Both the position numbers and the translations under genes were made by a program. DNA of 64,000 bases from Aotearoamyces nothofagi (lineage: Eukaryota > Ascomycota > Leotiomycetes > Leotiales > Tympanidaceae), in contig JADDTR010000023.1 in assembly GCA_015345905.1 (NCBI GenBank), forward strand, positions 248,001-312,000. The letters are read 5' to 3'. Below the pieces are notes generated by a model that was not told where the DNA came from, searched no databases, and worked only from the letters and a program-made list of their open reading frames with translations. Below, piece after piece: positions 44,087 to 54,908 of the stretch. Each line of letters begins with the position of its first letter. Positions within the stretch are counted from its first letter, which is position 1.

Positions 44087-45322
44087 ATGGGCACATTTAA
44101 AATCGCTATCATTGGTGCCGGTCCCGCTGGCTGCACCCTCGCCCGTCTCCTGCTGCAGGCATCTATCGACGTGACGGTTTTCGAAGGCGAGGACTCACCC
44201 AATGCCCGTTCGCAAGGCGGGACCCTGGATCTCCATAATTCTACTGGCAGTGCCGCCCTCAAAGAAGCCGGACTCTATGAAAAATTCCTCGAATACGCTC
44301 GCTTTGATAGTGAGGCGCTGGCCATCACAGACAAGAAACTGAAATGCTACCTCAGATTGGGCAGCAGCACGAAGAAGACCAGCCGTGGCCGTCCAGAGAT
44401 AGATCGTGCTCAGCTACGCAAAATCCTCTTTGAGTCCCTGCCTGATGGTATAATTCGCTGGGGTCATCGACTTAGGAGCGTCAGCGAGGATCTGACGCTG
44501 CATTTCGATCAGGGGGATGAGAGTGGGTTCGATCTTATTATCGGTGCTGACGGAGCGTGGAGTAAAGTCCGGCCTCTCGTGACGGATGAAAAGCCGTTCT
44601 TCACCGGTGTTGCCGGGACAGAATATCGTATTGACAATGTCCAAGAAAATCATCCAGATTTGTATAAGCTGGTAAATCGGGGCTCGCTATTCTCCATATC
44701 GGACTGCAAGTCCATTATAGCACAGCAGATGGGAGATGGGAGCCTGAGCGTCGCTACCTGGGCTGCTTGCGTCGAGAACTGGCAGGAGAAGCTGGATTAT
44801 GACATCCATGACGTTGGCGCCTTGAAAACTGCTCTGGCTAAGGAGTTTAAAGACTGGGCGCCCGAGCTTGTGAAGCTGATCCAGGTAGCGGATTTTGTTA
44901 GTGTAAGATCGTTCTATATGCTTCCGGTTGGACATCGATGGAACAATAAGCCCGGGGTGACTATTATTGGTGATGCCGCGCATTTGATGAGTCCGTTTGC
45001 TGGTGAGGGTGTCAACCTAGCGATGAAGGACTCTATGCAGCTTGCGCATGCTATTATTGCCGCGGAGAAGACTGGCACCAAAGAGGCGTTGGTAGAAGAG
45101 GTGAAAGGCTTTGAAAAGGATATGTTCACCAGAGCCACACTTGAGCAAGACAGAACTTATGGTAATATGAAGGATATGTACTTTACAGAGGGTGCACCCA
45201 GGACGATTATTGAGGGCTGGATATGTAGAAGCTTCAAGGGTGAAGTCAAAAATCCGGTCCTTCATGCTATCCTTACTGGGCTGGTGTACACGGCATACTT
45301 TTTTTTCAAGCTCTTCTATTAG
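44087..45322 (+). CDS. FAD-dependent monooxygenase, TetX/PHBH-like
   Basis: Single exon, 411 aa. A class A flavoprotein hydroxylase using FAD and NAD(P)H; substrate unknown. Seen: the N-terminal Rossmann motif GAGPAG at 10-15 ending with the acidic Glu33, the second FAD/NADPH motif with GADGAWSKVR (153-162), and the GD motif GDAAHLMSPFAGEGVN (295-310), all intact. The RSQGGTLDLHNSTG and GRPEIDRAQLRKIL blocks place it near TetX, the tetracycline-degrading branch, whose fungal members are mostly uncharacterised. The C-terminal 20 residues (LTGLVYTAYFFFKLFY) are hydrophobic and could be a membrane tail. Neither flanking gene is a biosynthetic enzyme, so cluster membership is not supported. Confidence 0.88.
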   Translation: MGTFKIAIIGAGPAGCTLARLLLQASIDVTVFEGEDSPNARSQGGTLDLHNSTGSAALKEAGLYEKFLEYARFDSEALAITDKKLKCYLRLGSSTKKTSRGRPEIDRAQLRKILFESLPDGIIRWGHRLRSVSEDLTLHFDQGDESGFDLIIGADGAWSKVRPLVTDEKPFFTGVAGTEYRIDNVQENHPDLYKLVNRGSLFSISDCKSIIAQQMGDGSLSVATWAACVENWQEKLDYDIHDVGALKTALAKEFKDWAPELVKLIQVADFVSVRSFYMLPVGHRWNNKPGVTIIGDAAHLMSPFAGEGVNLAMKDSMQLAHAIIAAEKTGTKEALVEEVKGFEKDMFTRATLEQDRTYGNMKDMYFTEGAPRTIIEGWICRSFKGEVKNPVLHAILTGLVYTAYFFFKLFY

Positions 45323-45896
45323 ATTATTAGGAATGTAGTCGATCTTAATGTTAACATACCGTCATATTTTGCACAACGGCTTAGGAAATCGTATGTCGAT
45401 TGTTGAAAACTTGAAATAGCTCGTTAATAAGTTAATATATATAAGAATGCAAACGATAGTAGAGACGGGAGATATTTGAGGGGGGCTGCATAGTGACGTA
45501 TATTGCCGTTCTGGTTATAGAAGGCGGTGAGTTTGTGCGCACCAGGATGCGGACTTAGTATTGTTCTGTAAATTTGTATGGAAGCAGGTACTGCATTCGC
45601 ACCTCTTCAGCAAATCGCAAAGAGCTGCATTTTCGAAGCAGGATTATCCTGTCGGTGGAGTCTCCGAAGCCTTAGATCTGTTGTAGAGGAATTTTTAATT
45701 GATTAGACGTCAGATTTCCCCCATCGTCTGTAGCAGGAGGTACTAACGCCTAATAGGTCGTGGTGGAAAGGTCTTGCGTTCCGAGATCACCCACGTGACT
45801 GTCGCATCACTGGCAGGGCATCTGTGACCTTTGGGGAAACAGGCTGAGGTTTTATTACGGGATAATAATTACTTTCTGTACCCTGAAATCTCGGTG
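45323..45896. other. Intergenic region, FAD monooxygenase to Rmp1-like gene
   Basis: 574 bp, 3' flank of the monooxygenase and promoter of the next gene. An upstream in-frame extension of the Rmp1-like frame begins at 45831. No other feature was seen. Confidence 0.5.
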
Positions 45897-46668
45897 ATGG
45901 CACGGCCAACTTCTTTAGCCGTCACTTTGCCATCGGTTTCTGAGCTGGTCCCCATCCACGACCTCCTCCATCTCACAGCACACCGCAACAAGAACCAACA
46001 CCGGCTCGCGAAATGGTGGAGTACCCTCTCTCAACTACGACGACACCTATCAGGCCTCATTAGTGATCTCGAATCCCTGCCTCAAACCCAGAAGTCAGAG
46101 CGTAAGAGGATCGAAGAGGACGCCGAGAAGAGAATCGGCTTTATGAATGAGTACTTGATTCCACGATGCTACTTGTAAGTTTTCAATAATTTTCAGATAT
46201 GCCGGTGACCTGTGGGTCATTTTTTGCTTCTAGATTTAACACAGATTTTTTAGAGCCTTCTCGACGGTTGTAGCTGATAACCAGTATGCCTCCTTAGGGC
46301 TGATGCTAGTGGGAACCCTGGCAAGGCTTAACCGTGTGATCGCCCCGCCAGCAGAAGCAGGCGAAGAGGCATTAGATGAAGCACTGGAAGTTGCTGAAGC
46401 CACGGATTTCCGTGGTAATTCGAATGAAGACCTTGGCGAAGCAATCCAAAGAAACGTTGTCGTCGAGAATGAGGTGAATGTGACAGCGCCTTCCGACACA
46501 AAATCATTAGCGGATGTCCCTTCGGAAGAGGTCAATAGTACGGGAAAGAAGCTGGTTATGACATCTCAGCAGATTGAAGGAACGGTCGCGCCTGTGACAC
46601 CAAAGCCACCAAAAAAACGACGCAAGAAGGGTGATGCCTTCGATGACTTGTTCAGCAGTCTGATCTAA
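45897..46668 (+). CDS. rmp1: RNase MRP protein subunit Rmp1-like
   Basis: Two exons, 45897-46174 and 46254-46668, give 230 aa in frame. In yeast Rmp1 is the subunit specific to RNase MRP, which cleaves pre-rRNA at site A3 in the nucleolus. Seen: an N-terminal helical domain with HDLLHLTAHRNKNQHRLAKW, the family's most conserved block, followed by WSTLSQLRRHL and a charged helix, then SLGLMLVGTLARLNRVI. The tail is disordered and ends in basic KPPKKRRKKGDAFDDLFSSLI, a probable nuclear/nucleolar signal. The frame stays open upstream to 45831, but the Met at 45897 is the conserved start. Confidence 0.8.
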
Positions 46669-46778
46669 TGGTCACATGCAACGAAGGTCATCACGCGGGC
46701 CATTATAAGGACAACAGATGGCGATATCAACCTTCACTGATCGTTATGATGGCATATGGCTCGTTAGAACCACACTTT

Positions 46779-49769
46779 CTATCTACTACCTAACCAAAAA
46801 AGCAAACTGCCAAATCCAACGTCTATAGCCAAATGCTGCCCAATGCCCCAGGCCATACTATACAAATATTTCGGGGAGAAAACCGTCCATATGAAGAGAT
46901 GGGCCCGCAGTATAGTGCAGGCTGCCATAACGAAAAAGAGGCTGGAGGTCACAAAGACAGTCGACAGAGCAAGATGACCCCGGAGGACATCGTCTTCTCC
47001 TTGCCTATGCAGTCGTAGGAGCATTAAGACTCTTGCTGAAGTCCAGAAGATGGGCCCGGTCCAGTTGCTAACGAATATGAGGATCCCGACAGCTACTACA
47101 TTGTAGTCACTGACGCCATTGTAGGCACTGGAAAGATCAACCGAAGATATTGCATTAGTACCGCCAAATGCAAAGAAGGACATGTATTGGAAGAGGAGAG
47201 AAGTTATGGTTATCTCAACAAGACTAAGGTCGAGATGTCTTAGTAAATAAAATTGAGCTTCGAAGATCAGTAACAATGGGATGTTCGTAGCTCTTGATTG
47301 TGTGATGAGTATTAGGACGATGAGATCATGTACCGCCAGCATTGAGGCTGTATCATGTTAGTGATATAACTCAATATCCTTTGAGAGGTAAAACTTACAA
47401 ATACGGCGACCCAATCGTGGTCTTGGTGATAGAAATTCATGGCCAATGATAGAAGCTAATGAAATACCGACACCTACGAAGACTACTCTGGCTCTCGTTA
47501 CTAAAGTTAAGCCCGCTGTGAAATTGACAAGAGATGCAGCAGTGTTGCTAAGTAGCTCTGGCGCGTCCTCATTGGTGAAAGCAAGCTTAAACGTAAAGGC
47601 AATAATGGCAAGGATAACAGCCACGAACCCGGATATCAGAGTAGAAAACCGGATGGGACTTAATGCCTTCCTTCCTCGACTTGCAAGTGATCCAGCGTTC
47701 CAAATATAAGCTGCTCCGACCAGATTCCATAGCAGAGTTTTGTGTTCAGTAAGAAAGTTCCTAGCGATATCTGGTTCTCCAGCGAACTTCTGCCCAGTTT
47801 GATTCCAGCGTCTACAAATTCGTTGTGCCAAAAGAATACTTAAGGTGGCGAGAGGAAATAGGCTGGAATTCTTAATATATCGTGAGTTGCTAGACATGTC
47901 AGCCATAGCACAATGAATGACAAGGTAGCCATACCCCTTCAGCGACTGGAAAATTAGCCATCCTGAGGTTGCCCAGTACCAAAAATGCTGTTCCTCTTCG
48001 ACGTAGCTACTAGCAAACATCATGATTCCATATGCAAGGGTTATGATGATAAATGGAGCAATACTGCTTAGCGATTGCAGGAACAGTGGCATAGCAGAGA
48101 ACAATGCTAAAGCTACTCCCAATGCAGCAGCAACCTGCCCTATTACAAGTTTCGTCATATCATAGTTACTAGCAGTGCTACTCATGATTTCTTGTGCATC
48201 TCTTGACCACTAGAGAGTATTAGTGCGGTACTGGCTATAAATAACGTTCTAAAACTGACCTTAGAAAGCGCTGAAAGCAGAGCTTCGGCGCTTTGATTCT
48301 CATCTTTCTTCGCACCCTCTAGCTGTTGCACAATTAATCTCCAGCTACATCCAAGATTCTCAACATGTGTAGAGGATTCAGAACAGTAGGGGGAAGCATC
48401 ATCTTCGAAGACTGACGTAGAGAATGTAGCAGTTACAATGCTAAGTATCTGTCTAGCGTTCCGCAAAAGGATTTGAATTCTGTCGTTGCCTAAAACAATC
48501 AGTAATTTGATATAATTGTTGGAGAAATATCCTTACGGTCTGACCAAAAAGGAAGAAAGTCAACAATGAAAGCACCCAGATTATTCCGCGGTATTGGAAA
48601 TCCAAGCAAAGCTCCAAGGGTTGGTGCGATATCAGACTGCTCGACGTTCTTGTAGTATTGGTAATTCTCCTGAATGGAAACAGGCGTCTCTTGCCCATTT
48701 GAGATATGTTTAAGCTTGGGAGACATAAACACTAAGGCTGGCGAGGTCTCTCCTGGGGCTGACCCACCATGGTTTCCCGCGTCGTTCATGCCATGGTCCC
48801 CGCATAGAACGAGTAGGGTGTTCTTAAGGTGGCCCTGAGTTTCCATTGCTTCGTATATTTGATGGACGATACCGTCCATTTCACGTTGCTTGGGAACCAT
48901 GTTTGGACTGGATATTATGTTAGCGGTGGAGAGACACATCTAGAGCAGGCGTGCAACCTTCGTGGGCCAGCTTTATGTCCAATGTGATCTAATCCAAGAT
49001 AATGGAGAATCATGGTATTCCAATCATGATTGCGAAGCTCTTCTGGAACATGTCTAGTCACATTCTTGTCGACCTCCGTAAAGTCCTATGATATAGATTC
49101 AGCTATATGAATTCTAGCTCGGCCACTGTAAACTGACCGCAACAAAAAAACTTGATGTTCCATCTGCTCTATCAAAACTTCCAGGGAAGAGCTTTATCCA
49201 AGTATCATCTCCATACATGATCATCCTTCCCGTCTTCTTCGCTTTGATTTGGGCAAGCCATGTGTCCTGGGTTGCAAGCGTTGAAGACGTATCGGATTCC
49301 GCAAAATTGAGAATAACATCCAAGAAAGAAGGTATTGAGCCTGTAGTGATGGCCTTGATCCGTGGCATAGTAATTGTAGGGGACGTTGCATGTGCAGTGA
49401 ACGGAATAGCTGCGCCATTTGAAATCAAGCTACGTTTTGTTAGCATGAATAGTCTCTAGCTTTTGAGTCGACGTACCTTTGAGTAAATGAGAAACCCGAG
49501 AACTCGGAAAAAACAAAGTCACTATAATCGTCAGTAAAAACTCGTGGGGTTATTTGTCCCCATCCTTGCCTTCGAAGTGCATCAACAACCATGAAGATTA
49601 ATTTGTCGAATGGCGCCGCAGGAGGTTCGCCGAAGTCCAGACCCTCGTACTCAGCTAGGCCAGGTAAGAAAGGCTTATACGGAAAGAAGCCGCTTGCGAA
49701 GGTCAGAATCGCAATGGGAATGAGGACGTTCGCTGCTATGAGCAGGGTGGTTGGCCTAGACAAAGGCAT
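46779..49769 (-). CDS. las21: GPI ethanolamine phosphate transferase 2 (Las21/Gpi7)
   Basis: Eight exons: 49769-49570, 49521-49477, 49429-49138, 49085-48958, 48907-48537, 48489-48260, 48209-47399 and 47347-46779, giving 881 aa. An ER enzyme that adds ethanolamine phosphate to the second mannose of GPI anchors. Seen: an N-terminal signal anchor, the alkaline-phosphatase-like lumenal domain with FMVVDALRSDFVF, SFTQSLI, HYLGLDHIGHKAGP, CGDHGMNDAGNHGG and a C-terminal half with about ten membrane helices. The 48-nt intron 49522-49569 has a GC donor (AG|GCAAGG), a CTGAC branch site and a TATAG acceptor; removing it restores the conserved DALRSDF, whereas reading through it inserts 16 residues in frame. 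Start chosen at the Met before PLSRPTTLL. Confidence 0.93.
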
Positions 49770-50263
49770 TTTTGATAATTCGTTCAGGCCGTGAGGCTTA
49801 TCTGACAATCAAGTTATAGTCGGCGATGCCATCAGATTCTGCACGAGGTCAATTGAATCTTGTCTCGTAAGATTTAGAGAACTCTACTATCTGTTTTTTC
49901 TGTTAAGAGTGGTAGAGAGCAAGGTGGCATCGTCACATCTTTAGTCTTAGCGACGCGAGCGCGTTCCGCATCCGTAACTTATCCGTTATCAAAATGGATC
50001 TGGAGAGATAGATTCATGGTACCTCAAATATCTAGAGTTTTCAGAGAACACACAATTTACTTTAGGTATCTAATGGTGATCTGAATCATCGTATCCTGTG
50101 CCAGCTCAATGTTGGAAGGCCTTAGATATTCCCAGACATAAAGGCCCCGAAGCCCATTCAGACAAGTACTAGAAGAACCCCACTTGAATTGAGAAACACT
50201 AACGCCGTGTACACCATTTTGGCCATCTCCCGGTGATGCCATGCCAGTAGACAAAATTAAAAT
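49770..50263. other. Las21 promoter / DUF2423 gene 3' flank
   Basis: 494 bp between two minus-strand genes. An open frame at 50057-50254 (minus) has no recognisable content and is not called. Confidence 0.5.
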
Positions 50264-50771
50264 TCAGTATATTTTTTGTTTCCTCGCCTTTGAAGGTCCG
50301 ACCTTCTTCCCGTCCTTGTACTTGGGGAAAACGATCGATGCCTTCGAGCGACTGCTCCGTCTCTTTTCTATGCGGCCCTTGCCTGTCTTCGCCTTTGCAG
50401 ATCCTTGCGCAGCAGTTTGATCAACGTCCATATCTATAGACACATGTCAGTAGATATAGTATAGAATGTGTGGCATGTGATATGTCTTACTATCTTGCCC
50501 TTTGATATCTTTTGCCGGGGCGGCAGCGATATTGTCGGTCGTGGCTGTGACTATTAGGATTCGGTTCATTCTATGTACCCGTAGGATGCATACCTTCTAC
50601 ATCCTCTGAAACCATTTCAACATCTTTCTGGGACGGCCGTGGCGCAGATGCCAATTCCAACAGCTTCGCCGACAACCTTTCAGTGCGAGCAGTTTCAATC
50701 GGGCCAAAAACTCGATTTTTCAGCTTCACATTGTTCGCCTTCTTCGTACTTGCGCGTGCGCCTTTGGCCAT
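50264..50771 (-). CDS. DUF2423 / LLP-like nucleolar protein (yeast YBL028C type)
   Basis: Three exons, 50771-50594, 50550-50491 and 50433-50264, give 135 aa in frame. Seen: the DUF2423 N-terminus MAKGARASTKKANNVKLKNR with VFGPIETARTERLSAKLLEL, a middle disordered acidic part, and the conserved basic end SIVFPKYKDGKKVGPSKA. The S. cerevisiae relative YBL028C is a small nucleolar protein linked to pre-60S ribosome assembly. All the conserved C-terminal block lies in exon 3, so an unspliced reading would lose it. Shares a divergent promoter with the SUMO ligase gene. Confidence 0.88.
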
Positions 50772-51138
50772 GTTTTCGGCGAGACTTATGATATATTTCC
50801 TAGAATATTATATCAAAGAAGAGAGGACCTTAGGCGTTGAGTGACTAGAGGATGGACGATCGAAAGTGTGATGGGATCTGAACTCTGATTAAAAAAAAGT
50901 ACCCTTATCGATTAAACTGCCAAATCTCACCGCCTCAAAGAGCCATCGGAGGAGCAACCCGCCGTGACAACCACTATGCTCCAGCCTTCTCCAAATTCAC
51001 GTACATTTCGCATCTAGACAGGTAGGTTTGTAAGCGTGCGCAACTTGTTCGCAACACCTGGCATACACTCTAGTGACCAAGGACTTCCCTTCATGTCTTC
51101 ACAAGTAGACTCCAGCTTAACGTCGTAGAGTTCACAGC
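50772..51138. promoter_or_regulatory. Bidirectional promoter, DUF2423 / SUMO ligase
   Basis: 367 bp between divergent start codons must drive both genes. No specific factor site was recognised. Confidence 0.55.
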
Positions 51139-53062
51139 ATGGCCTCGATGGGGGGCGGCCACCTCGATCCTGAGCCACTTCTTCGACTGGTCAAGGGAAC
51201 GCCGATGTTAAACAAGGTCCTATCCTCCATCTGCAAAGCTGAAGGCCTTCCATCTGCTGGAGTGAAGGCTGAGCTGCAGACACGAATTTCCGACAGTATG
51301 TTATGTTGAAGCCTCTCCTTGATATTTTCTCCAACCTTTCATCTTTAGGGCCTCTGTGGCTTCCGCCTCTACTATGAGTAACATCTATCACAGATATAAA
51401 ACTTCACGCAGCTGCCGGCGATGTTAGCAGGTTCAACAGACTCAAAGGCATGCTCGAACATCCGTCCCAGCTCCAGTCGGCTTCACCTGCTACACAACGC
51501 CATGGGCAGTACTCTGCTTCTCCCGCCGCACCGTCACCACGATCCAATAACTATGGCAGTGGCTACGGCGTAGGAAGCGTAAATGGACTACGTGGAGGCC
51601 TAAGTGAGTCCGATGAACCATCGCAAGTTCAACAACCAGGGGCTAATGTCTCCAGATATCGAGTTCAAGCATAGCCCATTCTACACTATACAGCATCAAA
51701 TTGGTGAAACAAAATCATGCGATAGTGAGTTGTGAATTCTTTGCACTTTTAGATTTACAAGACTAACGTTTTGCTCAAGCGATGACTCAACACCGTCATA
51801 CAGTCGGGATACCAGTTAAGGCAACAGATAACCCAATTCTAAACAATATATCTATTGACCCGTCATTAAGAGTGATGGTGTTTTGTGCGTCCGAAGGCGG
51901 GCATGGGAGACAGGATATAGCCTTTCCCCATCAATCAGAAATCAAAGTTAACGGAGGCGAGATCAAGGTAAACCTTCGAGGCCTCAAGAATAAGCCTGGA
52001 TCAACTCGACCTGTCGATATCACCGATCATCTTCGCCTAAAGCCTCCATCCTACCTCAACAACGTCGAATTAACCTATGCGTTAACAACCAAGGCAGGTG
52101 ACGATATCTCTCCAGTCAGGTTCCACAATCCTCTCCTTTTCCTTAACAATCCCGTATCTAGCAGCCGCCTTCGCGCCACAACCAAATAGTTGCCAATACT
52201 AACTTTCTGGTGGTAGAAATTTTACCTAATGGTTAGTGTCATTAGAATGGTGCCAGTGGAAGAACTTGTGAGGACACTGGAAGTGGGAAAGAAGATTTCT
52301 AAAGACTCAGTTATCAGTGAAAGTGGGTTCAAGATGATGAATATAGACTGGAAGTACCAGCTAACAATAATTTCAAGTGGTGACAAAAGCCCGAGACCCA
52401 GATATTGTAGCGACCTCGACAGTTCTCACATTGAAATGCCCATTATCGACATTGAGAATCGATCTACCATGTCGGTCACTATCATGCCGACATAACCAAT
52501 GTTTCGATGCCAAATCATATCTCCAGTTACAGGAACAGGGGCCGACATGGTCATGCCCAGTCTGCAACAACCCAGCTCCCTTTGAATCTCTTGCGGTTGA
52601 TGAGTATGCAAATCTTCTTTTACCAGTGTATTTATAGACTAACACGTCCATAGCTATGTTAGGAACATTCTCAAGAGCACCCAGAGATCAGTATTGCAGG
52701 TTACTATTGAGCCAGATGGTAAATGGTCTCAGAATTCGAAGCCTGCTTCGCCGTCCAATCGGAATCATGCCAGTTTTGACGACGATGACGACCTCATAGA
52801 GATTAAGGATACTCGAGTTACGTCTCTTAAGAATGACAGCGCACTTATCTCATCGGCAGGGACGCCTTCATTGTCTTCTCGAGAAACTTCGGTTGCAAGG
52901 CAGCCGAGTGGCAAGCGTCCGATATCTCAAGTCATTGACCTCACCATAAGTGATGATGATGATGATGAGCCTATTGCAAGAGCTCCGAAGCGCCAGCTCA
53001 CGGGGATTTATAATTCACCAAATACCACGTTTGGTTCATTTAACGGCCAACGAAGCTCTTAA
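51139..53062 (+). CDS. SUMO E3 ligase, Siz/PIAS family (SP-RING)
   Basis: Seven exons: 51139-51295, 51394-51603, 51656-51724, 51780-52093, 52217-52322, 52378-52603 and 52654-53062, giving 496 aa in frame. A nuclear ligase that passes SUMO from Ubc9 to substrates. Seen: a SAP-like DNA-binding helix pair near the N-terminus, a PINIT domain (about 122-285) with DIEFKHSPFY-like and RPVDITDHLRL, an SP-RING with Cys306, Cys317, Cys322, His324, Cys327, Cys345 and Cys348, and a SUMO-interacting motif VIDLTISDDDDDE at 454. Intron 4 (52094-52216) appears to use a GC donor (AAG|GCAGGT); it has a perfect TACTAAC branch site, and only this junction keeps the conserved ALTTK-KFYLMV in frame. Confidence 0.92.
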
Positions 53063-53510
53063 TTTGAGGGCGCCTATTCAGGTATAAGACGTGCGAGTTG
53101 ACCAAGCGTTAAATGGCACTTACCAATCACATATCGTGAATAATATTGACTTGTAAAATACCTTACAACTCGCCAAGGCGTCATCAGGGATCTTACGGCG
53201 TTTCTGGGAACAACGGAAGGAAGGATGGAAAGCTTCTAGCTGGGCGTTATGGCCCCCAAGTATACTTTAGTATCTTCGGCATGACTGCTTTGCACTTTGG
53301 CTTTAGATCGATACACCAATGTAGAATAACCCAACGGCAAATTGCCATAAACCTGGTTCCGGTGTTTGCTGTGAAGATTGAATATAAAGTCTAACTCGGC
53401 TCGTGCCGAACAAAGCTCCAAGCTCAATCCAAAATCCGCGAAAGTACCGTAACCTCCCCACCACAGACGACAACCCCCGCGCTGCATGAAGCGCACCAAC
53501 AGCTACGACA
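53063..53510. other. Intergenic region, SUMO ligase to Trs33
   Basis: 448 bp, 3' flank plus Trs33 promoter. Nothing specific was recognised. Confidence 0.5.
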
Positions 53511-54567
53511 ATGTCCTTTGATAGCCCTATCCCGCCATATAATGCATCAGACCCCAGCGCGACGTTCCTAAACTCGTCATGTCTTGACTTCCTCCTAATC
53601 GAGCTGGTGCCAATGGCATACCGCCTCGCGAACGAGATCGACAGCGGCAACAACGAAGCCAGCACCACCACAACGACTGCGACAGCCGACAAACTAGAGA
53701 AAGCGAATGGAAGCGTCAGCGCGGCGGGAGCCACCGGCGGTGCTAGCGCGGTGGGCGGCTCGAAGATGGACGAGGACGAGGAGCGCGATGCGGTATTTTA
53801 CCGGTTGGAGATGCTAGGGTACCGAGTCGGGCAGGGGCTCGTGGAGCGGTATGTGGTTTTCTCTCTTCCTATTGTATGAGCTCTAGATAGAGAGGAAGAG
53901 CTGGAGTGGTAGGGGAGCAAGTCAGGCGGGCAGAGAACAGGACAGGCTTGTACTTACTCGAGCTCGAGTGCGGTATTAGAACATTTGGTATTGGAACACC
54001 AGCTGACAAGAGATCTCACCAACAGCTTCTCGCGCGACCGACCGCGCTTTACAGACACGTTGGACGTGATCAAGTTCTTGTGCAAGGACATCTGGATGCT
54101 CGTATTCAGGAAGCAGATCGACAACCTCAAGACGAACCATCGCGTACGTCCTGCCCCCTCCGAACAGCCAGCCGTCTATTCCTCAAGCCGATTAGGCGTA
54201 TAATGCTTGCCTGCTGTGCGGGACTGGAAATACCTGCTGACTGAAGCATTATAGGGCGTCTACGTCTTGACAGATAATTCCTTCCGCCCCTTCGCGCGTA
54301 TGAGCACCGAAGCTGGCGGCCAGGCTGTCGTTAGAGCACAACCAGTATGAACCTCTCCCTTAAAAACACCTCTGCTCCTAGCATGGCGCGAGCTCAGTCT
54401 CTCTGCAGAGTTGGTCAACTGCTAATTCACTACAGTTCCTCTGGTTCCCCTGTGGTATCATCCGGGGAGCTCTTGCTAGCATGGGCATCAACGCAACTGT
54501 TCAGGCAGAGACCTCGGAGCTACCTGGCGCAACGTTCCAGATTAAGTCCATAATCACAAAACCATGA
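53511..54567 (+). CDS. trs33: TRAPP complex subunit Trs33 (TRAPPC6)
   Basis: Four exons, 53511-53848, 54026-54143, 54255-54344 and 54436-54567, give 225 aa in frame. A core subunit of the TRAPP guanine-nucleotide exchange complex (for Ypt1/Ypt32 Rabs) in ER-Golgi and intra-Golgi traffic. Seen: the N-terminal [11 protein letters not shown], then [49 protein letters not shown] and the final [18 protein letters not shown] block, all diagnostic of the Trs33 longin-like fold. A loop of Thr, Ala and Gly (about 45-82) is inserted between helices, as often in filamentous fungi. The first intron (177 nt) is longer than usual; CTGAC and CCAACAG define its end. Confidence 0.92.
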
Positions 54568-54908
54568 CTGTTGTCAGACGAGACCAGTAGGTCCTAGGAG
54601 ACCATTATTTTTTGTCTTTTAAGTCTCAGCGATTTAGCGGCATGGAAGGCGTCTGGGATCATTTGCTCATGGCTTGCATGGGATAGTACAGATCAATCAC
54701 AATCAAAAGGAGCTTGATTTGTTTCTCATATAATCATAATTGTATACTGGTCTAGCCTATTGCTCGTATACCGCTCCATTGCCCATGCCAAATTATACCA
54801 CAAGACAGGCTACAGTCAACCTCAAATCTGGCGACAGTTTACAATCTAGGAAATTTCAACAGTCAGCCAAGGTTCTTGCTCAATTTAGTTCATATGTCCA
54901 GAGGACTT
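54568..54908. other. Convergent intergenic region, Trs33 / malate dehydrogenase
   Basis: 341 bp between convergent stop codons; 3' UTRs only, with no other feature recognised. Confidence 0.5.

Noticed and set aside
50057-50254. 65-codon frame (-) beyond the DUF2423 gene
   Set aside because: No family match by eye, and it is explained as flank between two well-supported genes.
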